This document shows, in pieces, positions 23,512-32,474 of a DNA stretch of 64,000 nucleotides. The stretch covers positions 310,001 through 374,000 of the forward strand of contig NZ_QFRU01000001.1 of the NCBI RefSeq assembly GCF_003184905.1, given 5' to 3'. The position numbers and the translations under genes were made by a program. The notes under the pieces were generated by a model. That model had not been told where the DNA came from. It was given only the letters and a program-made list of their open reading frames with translations, and did not search any database. The stretch's first letter is position 1, and the number at the start of each line of letters is the position of its first letter. The stretch is from Bacillus sp. CGMCC 1.16541 (GTDB taxonomy: Bacteria; Bacillota; Bacilli; Bacillales; Bacillaceae_H).

Positions 23512-24222
23512 TTACTGCTCGAGCCAATTAAAGAACGGAACTGATGTATTAGAGGTTTCTTTTTCAATCGTTGGAGCCTTTTTAGACTGTTGTTGATGTT
23601 GACGAAACTTTCTTCCGTAACTTCGAGCTTGTTCAATTGTTTTAATTCCATTCTTTTTCCACTCAAATAAAATGCGATCAATATATCGAAAGTTAAGCTT
23701 TCCTGACATCACAGCTTCTCGTAAAGCAGCTTTAATAATGACAATATCATGATGGTCTTGGTCTACCCACATCGTTAATGTTTCACATTCAAATGGAGAC
23801 AGAGGACGTCCAAATTCTTTTTCAAAGATTGAATATAAATCTAATTCATTTTGTTGTTGAACTTCAACTGATTGATGTTGTGTTTCTTTCACCATAAAAT
23901 AAACAAGTTTTTCCCATAGCGGTTTTAAGGAATAGGTTTCAGAAATCATTGAGGCTTGATCATGATGCTGTTCAATTGTTAAAAAACCTCGTTGAATTAA
24001 ACTACGTAACGTCTCCATGCAACCCGTACTTGAGATGCTCATTTTACTCGAAAGTTCAGCTGGAGTTGGAAATGCATTTCCTCCTTCAACTGCTACGTAA
24101 ATATGCATGAGCGTCATAAATTCAACCTCATTCAATCCTAATTCCGCGTAATGATTCATTAATAATTTCGGAATGGACACACTTCCTTGTTCAAACCATC
24201 TTACTATATTTTCTTTATCCAT
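23512..24222 (-). CDS. dnaD: DNA replication initiation protein DnaD
   Basis: A 236-residue primosomal protein that binds DnaA and DNA at the origin and helps load the replicative helicase with DnaB/DnaI. The N-terminal winged-helix domain (about 1-115) has 'KLLMNHYAELGLNEVEFMTL' and 'PTPAELSSKMSIS'. The C-terminal DnaB_2/DDBH2 domain has 'FEKEFGRPLSPFECETLTMW' and the end motif 'LNFRYIDRILFEWKKNGIKT', close to the family 'YIDRIL.EW.K.G..T'. ATG at 24222 follows GAGGTG by 8 bases. Downstream of asnS as in B. subtilis. Confidence 0.95.
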   Translation of the reverse strand: MDKENIVRWFEQGSVSIPKLLMNHYAELGLNEVEFMTLMHIYVAVEGGNAFPTPAELSSKMSISSTGCMETLRSLIQRGFLTIEQHHDQASMISETYSLKPLWEKLVYFMVKETQHQSVEVQQQNELDLYSIFEKEFGRPLSPFECETLTMWVDQDHHDIVIIKAALREAVMSGKLNFRYIDRILFEWKKNGIKTIEQARSYGRKFRQHQQQSKKAPTIEKETSNTSVPFFNWLEQ

Positions 24223-24296
24223 ATATGAACACCTCAACTTTTAGTATATCATGAAGTGGAAATCTTACGAACTGAATTACACCATTACCGAAAAAT

Positions 24297-24329
24297 AAAA
24301 GCTCCCCTGATAGACACAGGGGGGCTTTA
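24297..24329 (-). terminator. Terminator after asnS
   Basis: AAAGCCCCCCTG pairs with CAGGGGAGCTTT (one mismatch) and is followed on the minus strand by 'TATTTTT'. Confidence 0.8.
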
Positions 24330-24356
24330 TCTTATTGTATAGATGTTTAATTTATT

Positions 24357-25649
24357 TTAAGGATATAAACGGTTTAGTAAACGTGGGAACGGAATCGTTT
24401 CACGTACGTGTTCTACCCCACTAATCCATGCTACTGTTCGCTCTAGACCAAGTCCAAATCCTGAGTGTGGAACAGATCCGTACTTACGAAGTTCGAAGTA
24501 CCATTTGTACGTTTCAGCATCTAAATCGTGCTCTTTTAAACGTTGTTCTAATAAATCCATATCGTGGATACGTTGTGAACCACCAATGATTTCTCCATAA
24601 CCTTCTGGCGCAATTAAGTCTGCACATAATACAACCTCTTCATTATTTGCATCTGGTTGCATGTAAAAAGGCTTTAATGATGTTGGATAATGTGTAATAA
24701 ATACCGGCTTATCATAGCTTTCTGCAATTGCCGTTTCATGTGGAGCACCAAAGTCATCACCCCACTGAATATCATCAAATCCTTTTTCATGTAAGAATTT
24801 AACAGCATCATCGTAAGAGATACGTGGAAACGGTGCTTTAATGTTTTCTAGTTTTGATGTGTCACGACCTAATGTTTTTAGCTCTAAAGCACAATTTTTT
24901 AATACAGATTGAACAACATGTGATACGTACTCTTCTTGTACTTTCAAGTTATCTTCAAACTCATAAAAAGCCATCTCAGGCTCAATCATCCAAAACTCAA
25001 TTAGATGACGACGTGTTTTTGATTTTTCGGCACGGAATGTTGGGCCAAATGAGAATACTTTTCCTAACGCCATAGCAGCAGCTTCCATATAAAGTTGTCC
25101 ACTTTGAGAAAGATACGCATCTTCATCAAAATACTTTGTGTGGAAAAGTTCCGTTGTTCCCTCTGGAGCACTTCCTGTTAAAATAGGTGGATCTACCTTT
25201 GTGAATCCATTCTCATTAAAGAACTCATACGTTGCACGAATAATTTCATTACGCACTTTCATCACAGCATGCTGACGCTTTGAACGTAACCATAGATGAC
25301 GGTTGTCCATTAAGAATTCTGTTCCATGCTCTTTTGGCGTGATTGGGTAATCAACTGCTGCATGAATGACTTCTAGGTTTGTAACAGTTAGTTCATATCC
25401 AAATGGAGAACGCTCATCTGCTCGAACAACCCCTGTTACATATAAAGAAGATTCTTGTGTGATTGATTTTGCTAATTGAAATACTTCTTCGCCCACTTCT
25501 GCCTTTACAACAACACCTTGCATAAAGCCAGAGCCATCACGAAGCTGTAAAAATGCAATTTTACCACTTGAACGTTTATTTGCAAGCCAAGCACCAATCG
25601 TTACTTCTTGATCAACATACTTGCCTGCTTCAGAAATCGTAATTTTCAC
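24357..25649 (-). CDS. asnS: Asparaginyl-tRNA synthetase
   Basis: A 430-residue class IIb aminoacyl-tRNA synthetase. The N-terminal OB-fold anticodon-binding domain covers about 1-110 ('[20 protein letters not shown]'). Class II motif 2 appears as '[20 protein letters not shown]', and motif 3 near the C-terminus as '[15 protein letters not shown]'. The start is a GTG at 25649 with GGAGGG about 10 bases upstream. The leader contains two inverted repeats (see the separate entry) but no T-box sequence. AsnRS rather than AspRS is called from length, from aspB/dnaD context and from the sequence. Confidence 0.95.
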   Translation of the reverse strand: MKITISEAGKYVDQEVTIGAWLANKRSSGKIAFLQLRDGSGFMQGVVVKAEVGEEVFQLAKSITQESSLYVTGVVRADERSPFGYELTVTNLEVIHAAVDYPITPKEHGTEFLMDNRHLWLRSKRQHAVMKVRNEIIRATYEFFNENGFTKVDPPILTGSAPEGTTELFHTKYFDEDAYLSQSGQLYMEAAAMALGKVFSFGPTFRAEKSKTRRHLIEFWMIEPEMAFYEFEDNLKVQEEYVSHVVQSVLKNCALELKTLGRDTSKLENIKAPFPRISYDDAVKFLHEKGFDDIQWGDDFGAPHETAIAESYDKPVFITHYPTSLKPFYMQPDANNEEVVLCADLIAPEGYGEIIGGSQRIHDMDLLEQRLKEHDLDAETYKWYFELRKYGSVPHSGFGLGLERTVAWISGVEHVRETIPFPRLLNRLYP

Positions 25650-25687
25650 GATGAATATCCCTCCAAAACACTTACATAAAATGAAAT

Positions 25688-25765
25688 GTCAGCAAATTTG
25701 TACTGACTTAAATTAGTTGATTCTGTTCTTGCAGTCAACTCGATTGTAAAAACAGAATCAACTAA
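25688..25765 (-). promoter_or_regulatory. Structured asnS leader: two inverted repeats
   Basis: A perfect 15-base inverted repeat (TTAGTTGATTCTGTT at 25713-25727 and AACAGAATCAACTAA at 25751-25765) is separated by 23 bases. A second, shorter stem (GTCAG/CTGAC, 25689-25707) lies nearer the start codon. No T run follows either stem and the T-box core was not found, so this could be an operator, an RNA element or a terminator of upstream read-through. Confidence 0.5.
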
Positions 25766-25810
25766 GTATGTACGACCATTTTATTATACAATTCACTACT
25801 CACAATAACA

Positions 25811-25856
25811 AGAGAGAATCAAGTTCACAAAAAGTTGTAAAAACTCGATTCTCTCT
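25811..25856 (-). terminator. Hairpin after aspB
   Basis: AGAGAGAATCGAG pairs with CTTGATTCTCTCT on the minus strand with an AT-rich loop of about 20. The T tract after it is poor, so termination is probable rather than certain. Confidence 0.5.
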
Positions 25857-25861
25857 ACTTA

Positions 25862-27046
25862 TTAGTTCATACGACGATTCATAAAGTTGGTAATGCGATC
25901 AATAGCTTTTTCGAGTAAGTCTAGTGATGTTGCATATGATAGACGAACATTCTCAGGAGCACCGAATCCCGAACCTGGGACTAACGCTACTTTTTCTTCC
26001 TCTAGCAGAGCTTCTACCCATTGATCAACCGTTTCAAATCCGGTCAATTTTGCTGCTTCAATAGCATTTGGAAATAAGTAAAACGCACCTTGTGGTTTAA
26101 TGCACGTAAACCCTGGTACTGCTACTAGCTTATCGTAAATGATATTCAAGCGTTCTTCAAAAGCTTGTCTCATCGTTTCAACAGGCTCTTGTGTCCCATT
26201 GTATGCAGCAATCGATGCATATTGAGCAACAGACGTTGGATTTGATGTACTATGACTCGCAAGGTTTGTCATCGCTTTAATAATTTCTACGTTACCAGCT
26301 GCATACCCAATGCGCCAACCTGTCATAGAATGTGATTTAGATACCCCATTAATGATAATCGTTTGTTCTTTTAACTGCTGGGAAATCTCTGCAATTGATA
26401 CGTGCTTTTCACTACCATATACAAGTTTTTCATATATTTCATCGGAAATAATGAAAAGGTTATGCTTCAAGCAAACTTCCCCAATGGCTTCTAATTCCTC
26501 ACGACTGTAAATCATACCTGTTGGATTACTTGGTGAGTTAATAATCACTGCTTTTGTTTTATCTGTAACAGTTGCTTCTAACTGTTCAGGCGTAATTTTA
26601 AACTGATTACTCTCAAATCCTTCAACATAGACTGGTACACCTTGTGCTAATTTCACTTGCTCTGGATAACTTACCCAATAAGGAGTTGGGATAATCACTT
26701 CGTCACCTTCGTCTAAGAGCACTTGAAACAGCGTATAAAGCGCATGCTTCGCTCCTGAACATACAATGATCTCACTTGGCTTATATTCGATACCTTGATC
26801 GTCTTTGAACTTTTGAGAAATTGCTGTTTTTAATGATGCTAATCCCCCAGAAGGTGTATATTTTGTATGACCTTCATTCATTGCTTGTTGTGCTGCTTCT
26901 AAAATGTGTGCTGGTGTATTAAAGTCAGGTTCCCCTGCTCCTAATCCAATAACATCATGTCCTGCAGCTTTTAATTCCTTAGCTTTAGCTGTAATGGCTA
27001 ATGTTGATGATGGCGTTAAAGCTGATACACGTTTAGCTAACTTCAC
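25862..27046 (-). CDS. aspB: Aspartate aminotransferase AspB
   Basis: A 394-residue class I PLP aminotransferase that interconverts oxaloacetate and aspartate. Family marks are 'VIGLGAGEPDFNTPAH', 'HTKYTPSGG', 'VIINSPSNPTGMIYSREELE', 'FIISDEIYEKLVYG' and the PLP lysine in 'INGVSKSHSMTGWRIGY'. The start is GTG at 27046 with AGGGGGAG about 5 bases upstream. It is followed by asnS and preceded by ypmB as in B. subtilis, linking aspartate supply to asparaginyl-tRNA, pantothenate (PanD) and diaminopimelate synthesis encoded in the same block. Confidence 0.93.
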   Translation of the reverse strand: MKLAKRVSALTPSSTLAITAKAKELKAAGHDVIGLGAGEPDFNTPAHILEAAQQAMNEGHTKYTPSGGLASLKTAISQKFKDDQGIEYKPSEIIVCSGAKHALYTLFQVLLDEGDEVIIPTPYWVSYPEQVKLAQGVPVYVEGFESNQFKITPEQLEATVTDKTKAVIINSPSNPTGMIYSREELEAIGEVCLKHNLFIISDEIYEKLVYGSEKHVSIAEISQQLKEQTIIINGVSKSHSMTGWRIGYAAGNVEIIKAMTNLASHSTSNPTSVAQYASIAAYNGTQEPVETMRQAFEERLNIIYDKLVAVPGFTCIKPQGAFYLFPNAIEAAKLTGFETVDQWVEALLEEEKVALVPGSGFGAPENVRLSYATSLDLLEKAIDRITNFMNRRMN

Positions 27047-27134
27047 TAAAATCTCCCCCTAAAAGCATCAAAATTTATATCACATATGTTTGTCACTAAA
27101 TGTAATGTTGAACATATGGTATATTCACTCACAA

Positions 27135-27620
27135 TTATTGAGATAAGCTATAGCGTTTTAAAAACTTACCACTTTCAAAATCAATATAGTAATATGTAAA
27201 GCGATCTTCCTCATCAATATACGTGATTTCCCATAGTGGTAGTTGACGTTCCATCCCTAAGCGAACAGACTTAATTTCTTTTGGATTTCGTTCCTTTTCA
27301 ACGAGTGAACGAGCTTGACTTTGTGTAATTCCACTCGCTTCTTTTTTCATAATCATATCATTTTTTTTAACATCTTTAGGTATCCAAACAATTATCTTTT
27401 CACCTTTATCGTTTGTTGCTTTTACAATATAAAATGTATCTTTTCCAAAATACGTTTGTACGTTTGTCACATCTTTTAATTCATACTCTTTCTGAGCTAG
27501 TGCAACCGCTTTTTCTTCATCTCCCTGCTTACCTTTTACAGACTGATGATAAATAGAAGCGAATTGCCAACTAATCACAACGATAACTAAAATACCAATT
27601 AAAATACTCCACTTTTTCAT
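27135..27620 (-). CDS. ypmB: YpmB family PepSY-like membrane-anchored protein
   Basis: A 161-residue protein with one N-terminal membrane helix (about 5-24, 'WSILIGILVIVVISWQF') and an extracytoplasmic part of two PepSY-like units: 'KAVALAQKEYELKDVTNVQT' and 'ITQSQARSLVEKERNPKEIK'. It matches B. subtilis YpmB in size, topology and position between ypmA and aspB. Function unknown. The ribosome site is weak (AGTAGGG), and the gene starts 12 bases after the ypmA stop, so coupling is likely. Confidence 0.85.
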   Translation of the reverse strand: MKKWSILIGILVIVVISWQFASIYHQSVKGKQGDEEKAVALAQKEYELKDVTNVQTYFGKDTFYIVKATNDKGEKIIVWIPKDVKKNDMIMKKEASGITQSQARSLVEKERNPKEIKSVRLGMERQLPLWEITYIDEEDRFTYYYIDFESGKFLKRYSLSQ

Positions 27621-27632
27621 AATAACCCTACT

Positions 27633-27803
27633 TTATGTACGATAAATTGTAAAAACTGCTTTATCTTTATCTTCTTCATCTAAAGCTAGTCCAAACATTA
27701 AGTCTTTCTTTTTTAATGTTCGGTTTAAACTATCTACGATTTTGTACAAATCAGAAGAATAGTCAATGCGAATTGTTGATAATACTTCAATTTTACTTTC
27801 CAT
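27633..27803 (-). CDS. ypmA: YpmA family small protein
   Basis: A 56-residue protein with AAGGAGGT 8 bases before ATG. It begins 'MESKIEVLSTIRIDYSSDLY' and ends 'FTIYRT', with 'LNRTLKKKDLMFGLALDEED' between, nearly identical in pattern to B. subtilis YpmA (also 56 residues). Function unknown. It is the first gene of ypmA-ypmB, downstream of dinG after an inserted extra gene. Confidence 0.92.
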   Translation of the reverse strand: MESKIEVLSTIRIDYSSDLYKIVDSLNRTLKKKDLMFGLALDEEDKDKAVFTIYRT

Positions 27804-27964
27804 CTGTCATACCTCCTTAAGACGTGTACACAAAAATTGCTATTCATAAGTTTCGTTACTTCGGTCACACTATACTTACAAAGTAATTCACACATTATTA
27901 TAACAGCTTAAAATAAAATTACGAAAACTTTCTCAATAAAATTCTTTCCTACCCACATCATACA

Positions 27965-27999
27965 AAAGCAGCTTTTTATAAAAAGCTGCTCTTTTTTTA
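27965..27999. terminator. Terminator after the metallo-beta-lactamase-fold gene
   Basis: GCAGCTTTTT pairs with AAAAAGCTGC; T runs occur on both strands outside the stem. Confidence 0.75.
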
Positions 28000-28077
28000 G
28001 GACATTTCCACGAAATTCGTGTCAGTAAACAACTAATAAGGAACTCTTCATACCTGAGGACTTTGAATGAGCACTTT

Positions 28078-28893
28078 TTAAGAATGAGAAGGTATGGAAA
28101 TCATTTCATACTGATACTTCGTCATCTTCATTGCCACCGTTCCAGTTTGTTTGACATAGTGAATATCGATCCACATCTCATACAATCGCTCTAACAAATC
28201 TGTCTCAATTCGTCCTGTACTGCTTTCAAATATAATAGCTGCTTGTGGATCTACTTTTTCTAAAAATGGTTGAGATGTTGTCGAACCGATTCCATAATTG
28301 GCCACTTTTAATACATCAGTATCAGATAAGGGCAACTGACTTAGTTTTTTTTCAGTTATTAAATCGCCATTCGTCATGTAGAGAATTCGATTTTCACCAT
28401 AAGTTACTAAGATGTCCATTGAAGGTGTCGTTCCCTCATGATGTAACACACGAACACTAATCTCTTTTGAGTACCGATGATTTGTTCCTTCTTTCCAGCT
28501 TTTATATAATACATCACTTCGCTTCTTATACTCTGCAGGTACATAGACGCGATTGGGTGAATAACGGGTTACAACTTCATTTAAATTATCGTCAAAACCG
28601 GGACCTGGCTTTGTAACAATGATGTCATCTACCTTTTTAACACCAAACGTATTCATAAGGTGAAACAATTCATGTTTAGAACGTTCGCTACCTGTATTAA
28701 TTAAAAGATGATGATTGTGCCCGTCTTTTACTAAAGTGGCTTCTCCGTCCGACAGATTAAAAAAGACAATAACTGCTTCATCTTCGGATAAATCAAAGTC
28801 TACACTTTCTACTTTCATCGTATATCCTCGTTCTGGTGAACCAATAAGGCTTATGAAGCAAGCCATTATTAATGCAATAAAAGGCCGATTCAT
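28078..28893 (-). CDS. Secreted ComEC/Rec2-type metallo-beta-lactamase-fold protein lacking metal ligands
   Basis: A 271-residue protein with a signal peptide (residues 1-25, hydrophobic core 'IALIMACFISLIG'). The rest follows the strand order of the ComEC C-terminal metallo-beta-lactamase domain: 'DGEATLVKDGHNHHLLINTG' (49-68), 'IIVTKPGPGFDDNLNEVV', 'ILYMTNGD' and 'VLKVANYGIGSTTSQPFLEK'. The metal-binding sequence expected as 'THPHxDHxGG' reads T94-K-P-G-P-G-F-D-D-N103, and the expected 'HHGS' reads N199-Y-G-I, so the binuclear site is gone. It is probably a pseudoenzyme at the cell surface. Start ATG 28893 has TTGGAG 9 bases upstream. It is inserted between dinG and ypmA; B. subtilis has no gene here. 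Confidence 0.7.
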   Translation of the reverse strand: MNRPFIALIMACFISLIGSPERGYTMKVESVDFDLSEDEAVIVFFNLSDGEATLVKDGHNHHLLINTGSERSKHELFHLMNTFGVKKVDDIIVTKPGPGFDDNLNEVVTRYSPNRVYVPAEYKKRSDVLYKSWKEGTNHRYSKEISVRVLHHEGTTPSMDILVTYGENRILYMTNGDLITEKKLSQLPLSDTDVLKVANYGIGSTTSQPFLEKVDPQAAIIFESSTGRIETDLLERLYEMWIDIHYVKQTGTVAMKMTKYQYEMISIPSHS

Positions 28894-28946
28894 CTTCTCA
28901 GCTCCAACTTGATTTCTACTGTAAAGTGTCTTACAAATTAAGAATT

Positions 28947-29006
28947 GAACTACCCCCACTTACTCATTTGGCTTCGCCCTTCACATTTCTTGAAGATGGG
29001 GGGTTC
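28947..29006. repeat. G/C-rich inverted repeat after dinG
   Basis: GAACTACCCCCACTT (28947-28961) and AAGATGGGGGGTTC (28993-29006) are near-perfect inverted arms around a 31-base loop that contains a small GGCTTCGCC hairpin. It may terminate dinG, although no T run follows on the minus strand. The arms resemble the terminal hairpins of IS200/IS605-type elements; no transposase is present. Confidence 0.55.
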
Positions 29007-29057
29007 TCGCCTATTTTAGATAAACCGTATAAATAATGACAAGGTTTTACTTAAAGG

Positions 29058-31865
29058 TTATTTCGTTTGATCCCACCAATTCTGAAGGTCCTCTACTGTT
29101 TCATGAAATGATTTTTTATTAACTTCAACTCTTGGTAAAGACATTAAAAAATACTTTCCATATGCAGAATGCGTAATGCGATTATCAAAGACAAAAACAG
29201 CCCCTCTATCCTCTTTTGATCGAATAAGGCGTCCAAATCCTTGCTTAAATTTAATAATAGCTTGTGGAAGAGAATAGTCCATGAAAGCATTTTTACCAGT
29301 ACTCTTATATTTTTCTACTTTAGCCGCTACAAAAGGCTGTTCTGGTGGTAAAAATGGAAGTCGAACGATAATTAGACATGATAGTTTTTCACCTGGAATG
29401 TCAATGCCTTCCCAGAAGCTATTTGTTCCTAAAAGAATCGCTTTTTCAAATTGAGTAAAATCTTTTATCAATCGGTTTTTATTCCGAGTCGTTACTCCCT
29501 GTCCTAATAAAACAAATTCATCTTTATCATTTAGTTCTTTCATGTAACTATAGGTATGTTTCAACATGTCATATGAAGTAAACAATACAAGCATTTTACC
29601 ATTAGTAACAGACGCAACATCTAATATGCTTTCCGCTAACAACATACTATATTCTTCTACTGATACAGAATTAACAGTTGGAAAATCTGTTGGGATAAAC
29701 ACTTTGGCTTGCCTTTCATATGGAAAAGGAGACGACACAGATAGCTGCAATGGTTGAAAATCATACAAACCTAATTCATTCATAATATAGTCAAACGAAT
29801 TGTGAACGGTTAACGTCGCTGATGTTAAGATGACCGTTTGCTTGTTTGTGAAAAAATCATCTGCTAATTGATCTGCTACAGATACGGGCTGACTATATAA
29901 GAATGTAGCATTAGCTGCTCCTTTTGGCTCAATTTCAAACCATTTAACTGTCTCTTTTTCTTCTTGAAACAATAAGTGATAGAGACAATCATCGATTTCT
30001 GTAAACATGTTACAAACTGTAAAAAATTCGTGTAAAACGGTTTGCTCTTCCTTTTTAAATTGATTTAATGTTACTTCGACACTTGCTTGTTCACTGTGAA
30101 CAATTCGTAGGAAATCACGCAACAAAAAGCGTACTCGGGAAGCTAATTCATGAATGGCTAACCAGTGATCACCTGTTTCTTGTTCTATATGATACCGATA
30201 ACTAATCCGTCCAATATCAGCTGTTTTATTGTTTGCTTTTTTCATTACATATGAATGAATAAGCCTAAATAAGTCGTTACATTCAGCATGAAGCTTTCCA
30301 ATCATCTCATTGACTGTATTTAATGAATTTTTATGGTGATGCTTTGACATCATCTTATACACATCTGCCAATAAGCCTTTCGTTTGTAGTGAACCAATGC
30401 GTGTTAGCAAAGTATGAATGGAAAAGTAGTCTAACTGTACGCCTAATTCTTCACTTGCAATTTCCTCTAAGTGATGCGCCTCATCAATGATGACACAATC
30501 ATACGCAGGCAATAACGATTGCTTATTCATCACATCCATTAGTAATAATCGATGATTGGTAATAATCACTTGTGCATATTGAGCTCTTATTCGTGCGCGC
30601 TCGTAGTAAGAATAGGTATTCCAAGGAGGACGTACATCAAGGTGTGATGGGTTTGCTTCATTAATACGATCCCAAAATAATTTACCTCCAGATGGCAAAT
30701 TAATTTCATCGATGTCTCCCGTTAACGTTTCAGTTAGCCACACAAGAATCTTTGCTTTTGTTAAGATAGCGTCGTAATTATTTTCCCGCTCTTTTAATAA
30801 ATGAAGAAACTTACGAATGCTAATATAATGCTCTCTACCTTTTAATATAACAGCAGATAATGGAAAAGATAAAACTTGACTTGCTAACTTTATATCCTTC
30901 TCAATGAGCTGCTGTTGCAATGCAATAGTATGAGTAGACACTACCACTTGCTTTCTTTCGTTAACCGCGTGAATGACAGCGGGAATTAAATACGCTAACG
31001 TTTTTCCTGTTCCAGTTCCTGCCTCGATTAACGCATGCTCCCGAGAAGAAAATGCTTCATGAACAAAGTCCATCATTTCCCACTGTTCTTTTCGATCTTC
31101 AAAGTTTGTTATTACTCTCCCGAAGTATTGATTTCTCTCTTTAGAAAATGCTTCATAAGAAAACGGAATGACTGTATCTTTCACTTCTTCCTTTTCTATC
31201 TTTCGAATAGCCAAACCATGAAGAAATACATAGTGATTTTCCTCTTCTATTACATCTTGTTTCTGTTCAATCACATCTTCAATTAGTTCCCCAATCTCAC
31301 TTTTTAGATGTAAGGATAAAGAATAAAGCTGCTTTAACGTGGTAAGAGGCAACCGTTTCATTTTTTCAATTAGCATTAATAAAATGTTTGCCGTCACTTC
31401 TGCGTCACTATCAGCTTGATGTGGATTATCATGTGTAATAGCTAAACATTCTGCTAATTGGTTTAATTTGTATCCATCGATGGTTGGGAGTAATATACGT
31501 GCTAATTCGACCGTATCAATCGTGGAATTATACAAAGTATCATAGCCATGATTATGTAATTCATCTTGAAGAAATGAGAGGTCAAAAGCCACATTATGTG
31601 CAACAAAATAAGAATCTTTTACTAACTCCAACACTCTCGGAGCAATGTCTTCAAATAATGGAGCACCTTCTACCATTTCATCATTAATGTGCGTTAATTG
31701 CTCAATAAATGGTGGAATTGGTATTTCTGGATTTAAAAAACTTGAGAACCGATCAACAATCTTTCCATTTTCAATGACAACAGCTGCAAACTGAATGATT
31801 TTATCTCCTTGCTTAGGAGAATGGCCGGTCGTCTCAAGATCAATCACAACAAAGCGCTTGTTCAT
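29058..31865 (-). CDS. dinG: DinG family helicase with N-terminal 3'-5' exonuclease domain
   Basis: A 935-residue protein, the length of B. subtilis DinG (about 931). Residues 1-170 are a DEDD-type exonuclease with 'FVVIDLETTGHSPKQGDKII' and 'VAHNVAFDLSFL'. The rest is a superfamily 2 (XPD/DinG-like) helicase/ATPase: Walker A 'EAGTGTGKT', Walker B 'DEAHH', and C-terminal 'GQGFGRLIRS..DRG' motif VI. The four-cysteine iron-sulfur cluster of E. coli DinG is not visible, as in other Bacillota. The Staphylococcus homologue acts mainly as a nuclease. ATG at 31865 follows GAGGTG by 6 bases. Lies downstream of panD as in B. subtilis. Confidence 0.92.
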   Translation of the reverse strand: MNKRFVVIDLETTGHSPKQGDKIIQFAAVVIENGKIVDRFSSFLNPEIPIPPFIEQLTHINDEMVEGAPLFEDIAPRVLELVKDSYFVAHNVAFDLSFLQDELHNHGYDTLYNSTIDTVELARILLPTIDGYKLNQLAECLAITHDNPHQADSDAEVTANILLMLIEKMKRLPLTTLKQLYSLSLHLKSEIGELIEDVIEQKQDVIEEENHYVFLHGLAIRKIEKEEVKDTVIPFSYEAFSKERNQYFGRVITNFEDRKEQWEMMDFVHEAFSSREHALIEAGTGTGKTLAYLIPAVIHAVNERKQVVVSTHTIALQQQLIEKDIKLASQVLSFPLSAVILKGREHYISIRKFLHLLKERENNYDAILTKAKILVWLTETLTGDIDEINLPSGGKLFWDRINEANPSHLDVRPPWNTYSYYERARIRAQYAQVIITNHRLLLMDVMNKQSLLPAYDCVIIDEAHHLEEIASEELGVQLDYFSIHTLLTRIGSLQTKGLLADVYKMMSKHHHKNSLNTVNEMIGKLHAECNDLFRLIHSYVMKKANNKTADIGRISYRYHIEQETGDHWLAIHELASRVRFLLRDFLRIVHSEQASVEVTLNQFKKEEQTVLHEFFTVCNMFTEIDDCLYHLLFQEEKETVKWFEIEPKGAANATFLYSQPVSVADQLADDFFTNKQTVILTSATLTVHNSFDYIMNELGLYDFQPLQLSVSSPFPYERQAKVFIPTDFPTVNSVSVEEYSMLLAESILDVASVTNGKMLVLFTSYDMLKHTYSYMKELNDKDEFVLLGQGVTTRNKNRLIKDFTQFEKAILLGTNSFWEGIDIPGEKLSCLIIVRLPFLPPEQPFVAAKVEKYKSTGKNAFMDYSLPQAIIKFKQGFGRLIRSKEDRGAVFVFDNRITHSAYGKYFLMSLPRVEVNKKSFHETVEDLQNWWDQTK

Positions 31866-32028
31866 AGATAACACCTCACAAAATTCTTCCTTTTTAGTAT
31901 TCATGTAGCGTGAGTTGTGTATGTGAAAATTCATCATGGTTTTTTCGCTTTAAACGAACTTACCTTTAAGCTCTCATTATAACTCAAATTACTTTACCAA
32001 GCATAATAAATCATTTCTTCAAAAAAAT

Positions 32029-32063
32029 AGCCTCCTGTTACTCAAAAATGAGTACAGAAGGCA
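32029..32063 (-). terminator. Terminator after panD
   Basis: GCCTTCTGTACTCA pairs with TGAGTAACAGGAGGC (one bulge and one mismatch), followed by seven T on the minus strand. Confidence 0.85.
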
Positions 32064-32076
32064 ATAAATAAACATC

Positions 32077-32460
32077 TTATAAAATTGTAGAAGCTGGTTC
32101 TTGTTGTAGTAACTGCTTAATTTGATTATGCTCATCCATAATTGCTACCGTTGGCTGATGGTTAGCTACTTCTTCATTAGGAACCATCGCATATGAAATA
32201 ATAATCACAACATCTCCAGGCTGTACAAGACGCGCAGCAGCACCATTTAAGCAAACCACACCACTACCTCGTTCACCAGGAATCGCATACGTTTCAAGTC
32301 TTGCTCCATTATTATTGTTCACAATTTGCACTTTCTCATTAACCGCAATGCCTACTGCATCTAATAAGTCTTCATCAATTGTAACGCTGCCTACATAATT
32401 TAAGTTTGCTTCTGTGACACGCGCACGATGGATTTTAGCATTCATCATTGTTCGAAACAT
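32077..32460 (-). CDS. panD: Aspartate 1-decarboxylase proenzyme
   Basis: A 127-residue pyruvoyl enzyme that makes beta-alanine from aspartate for pantothenate. Self-cleavage site Gly24-Ser25 is visible in '[13 protein letters not shown]', with Lys9 in '[15 protein letters not shown]' and '[19 protein letters not shown]' later. The normal family length is 126-127. It is the last gene of panB-panC-panD, 14 bases after panC. Confidence 0.97.
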   Translation of the reverse strand: MFRTMMNAKIHRARVTEANLNYVGSVTIDEDLLDAVGIAVNEKVQIVNNNNGARLETYAIPGERGSGVVCLNGAAARLVQPGDVVIIISYAMVPNEEVANHQPTVAIMDEHNQIKQLLQQEPASTIL

Positions 32461-32474
32461 TGTTTATTCCTCCG

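Noticed and set aside
25650-25861. T-box riboswitch upstream of asnS
   Set aside because: No T-box core sequence (GGTGG..ACCGCG type) or terminator with a T tract was found, only inverted repeats.
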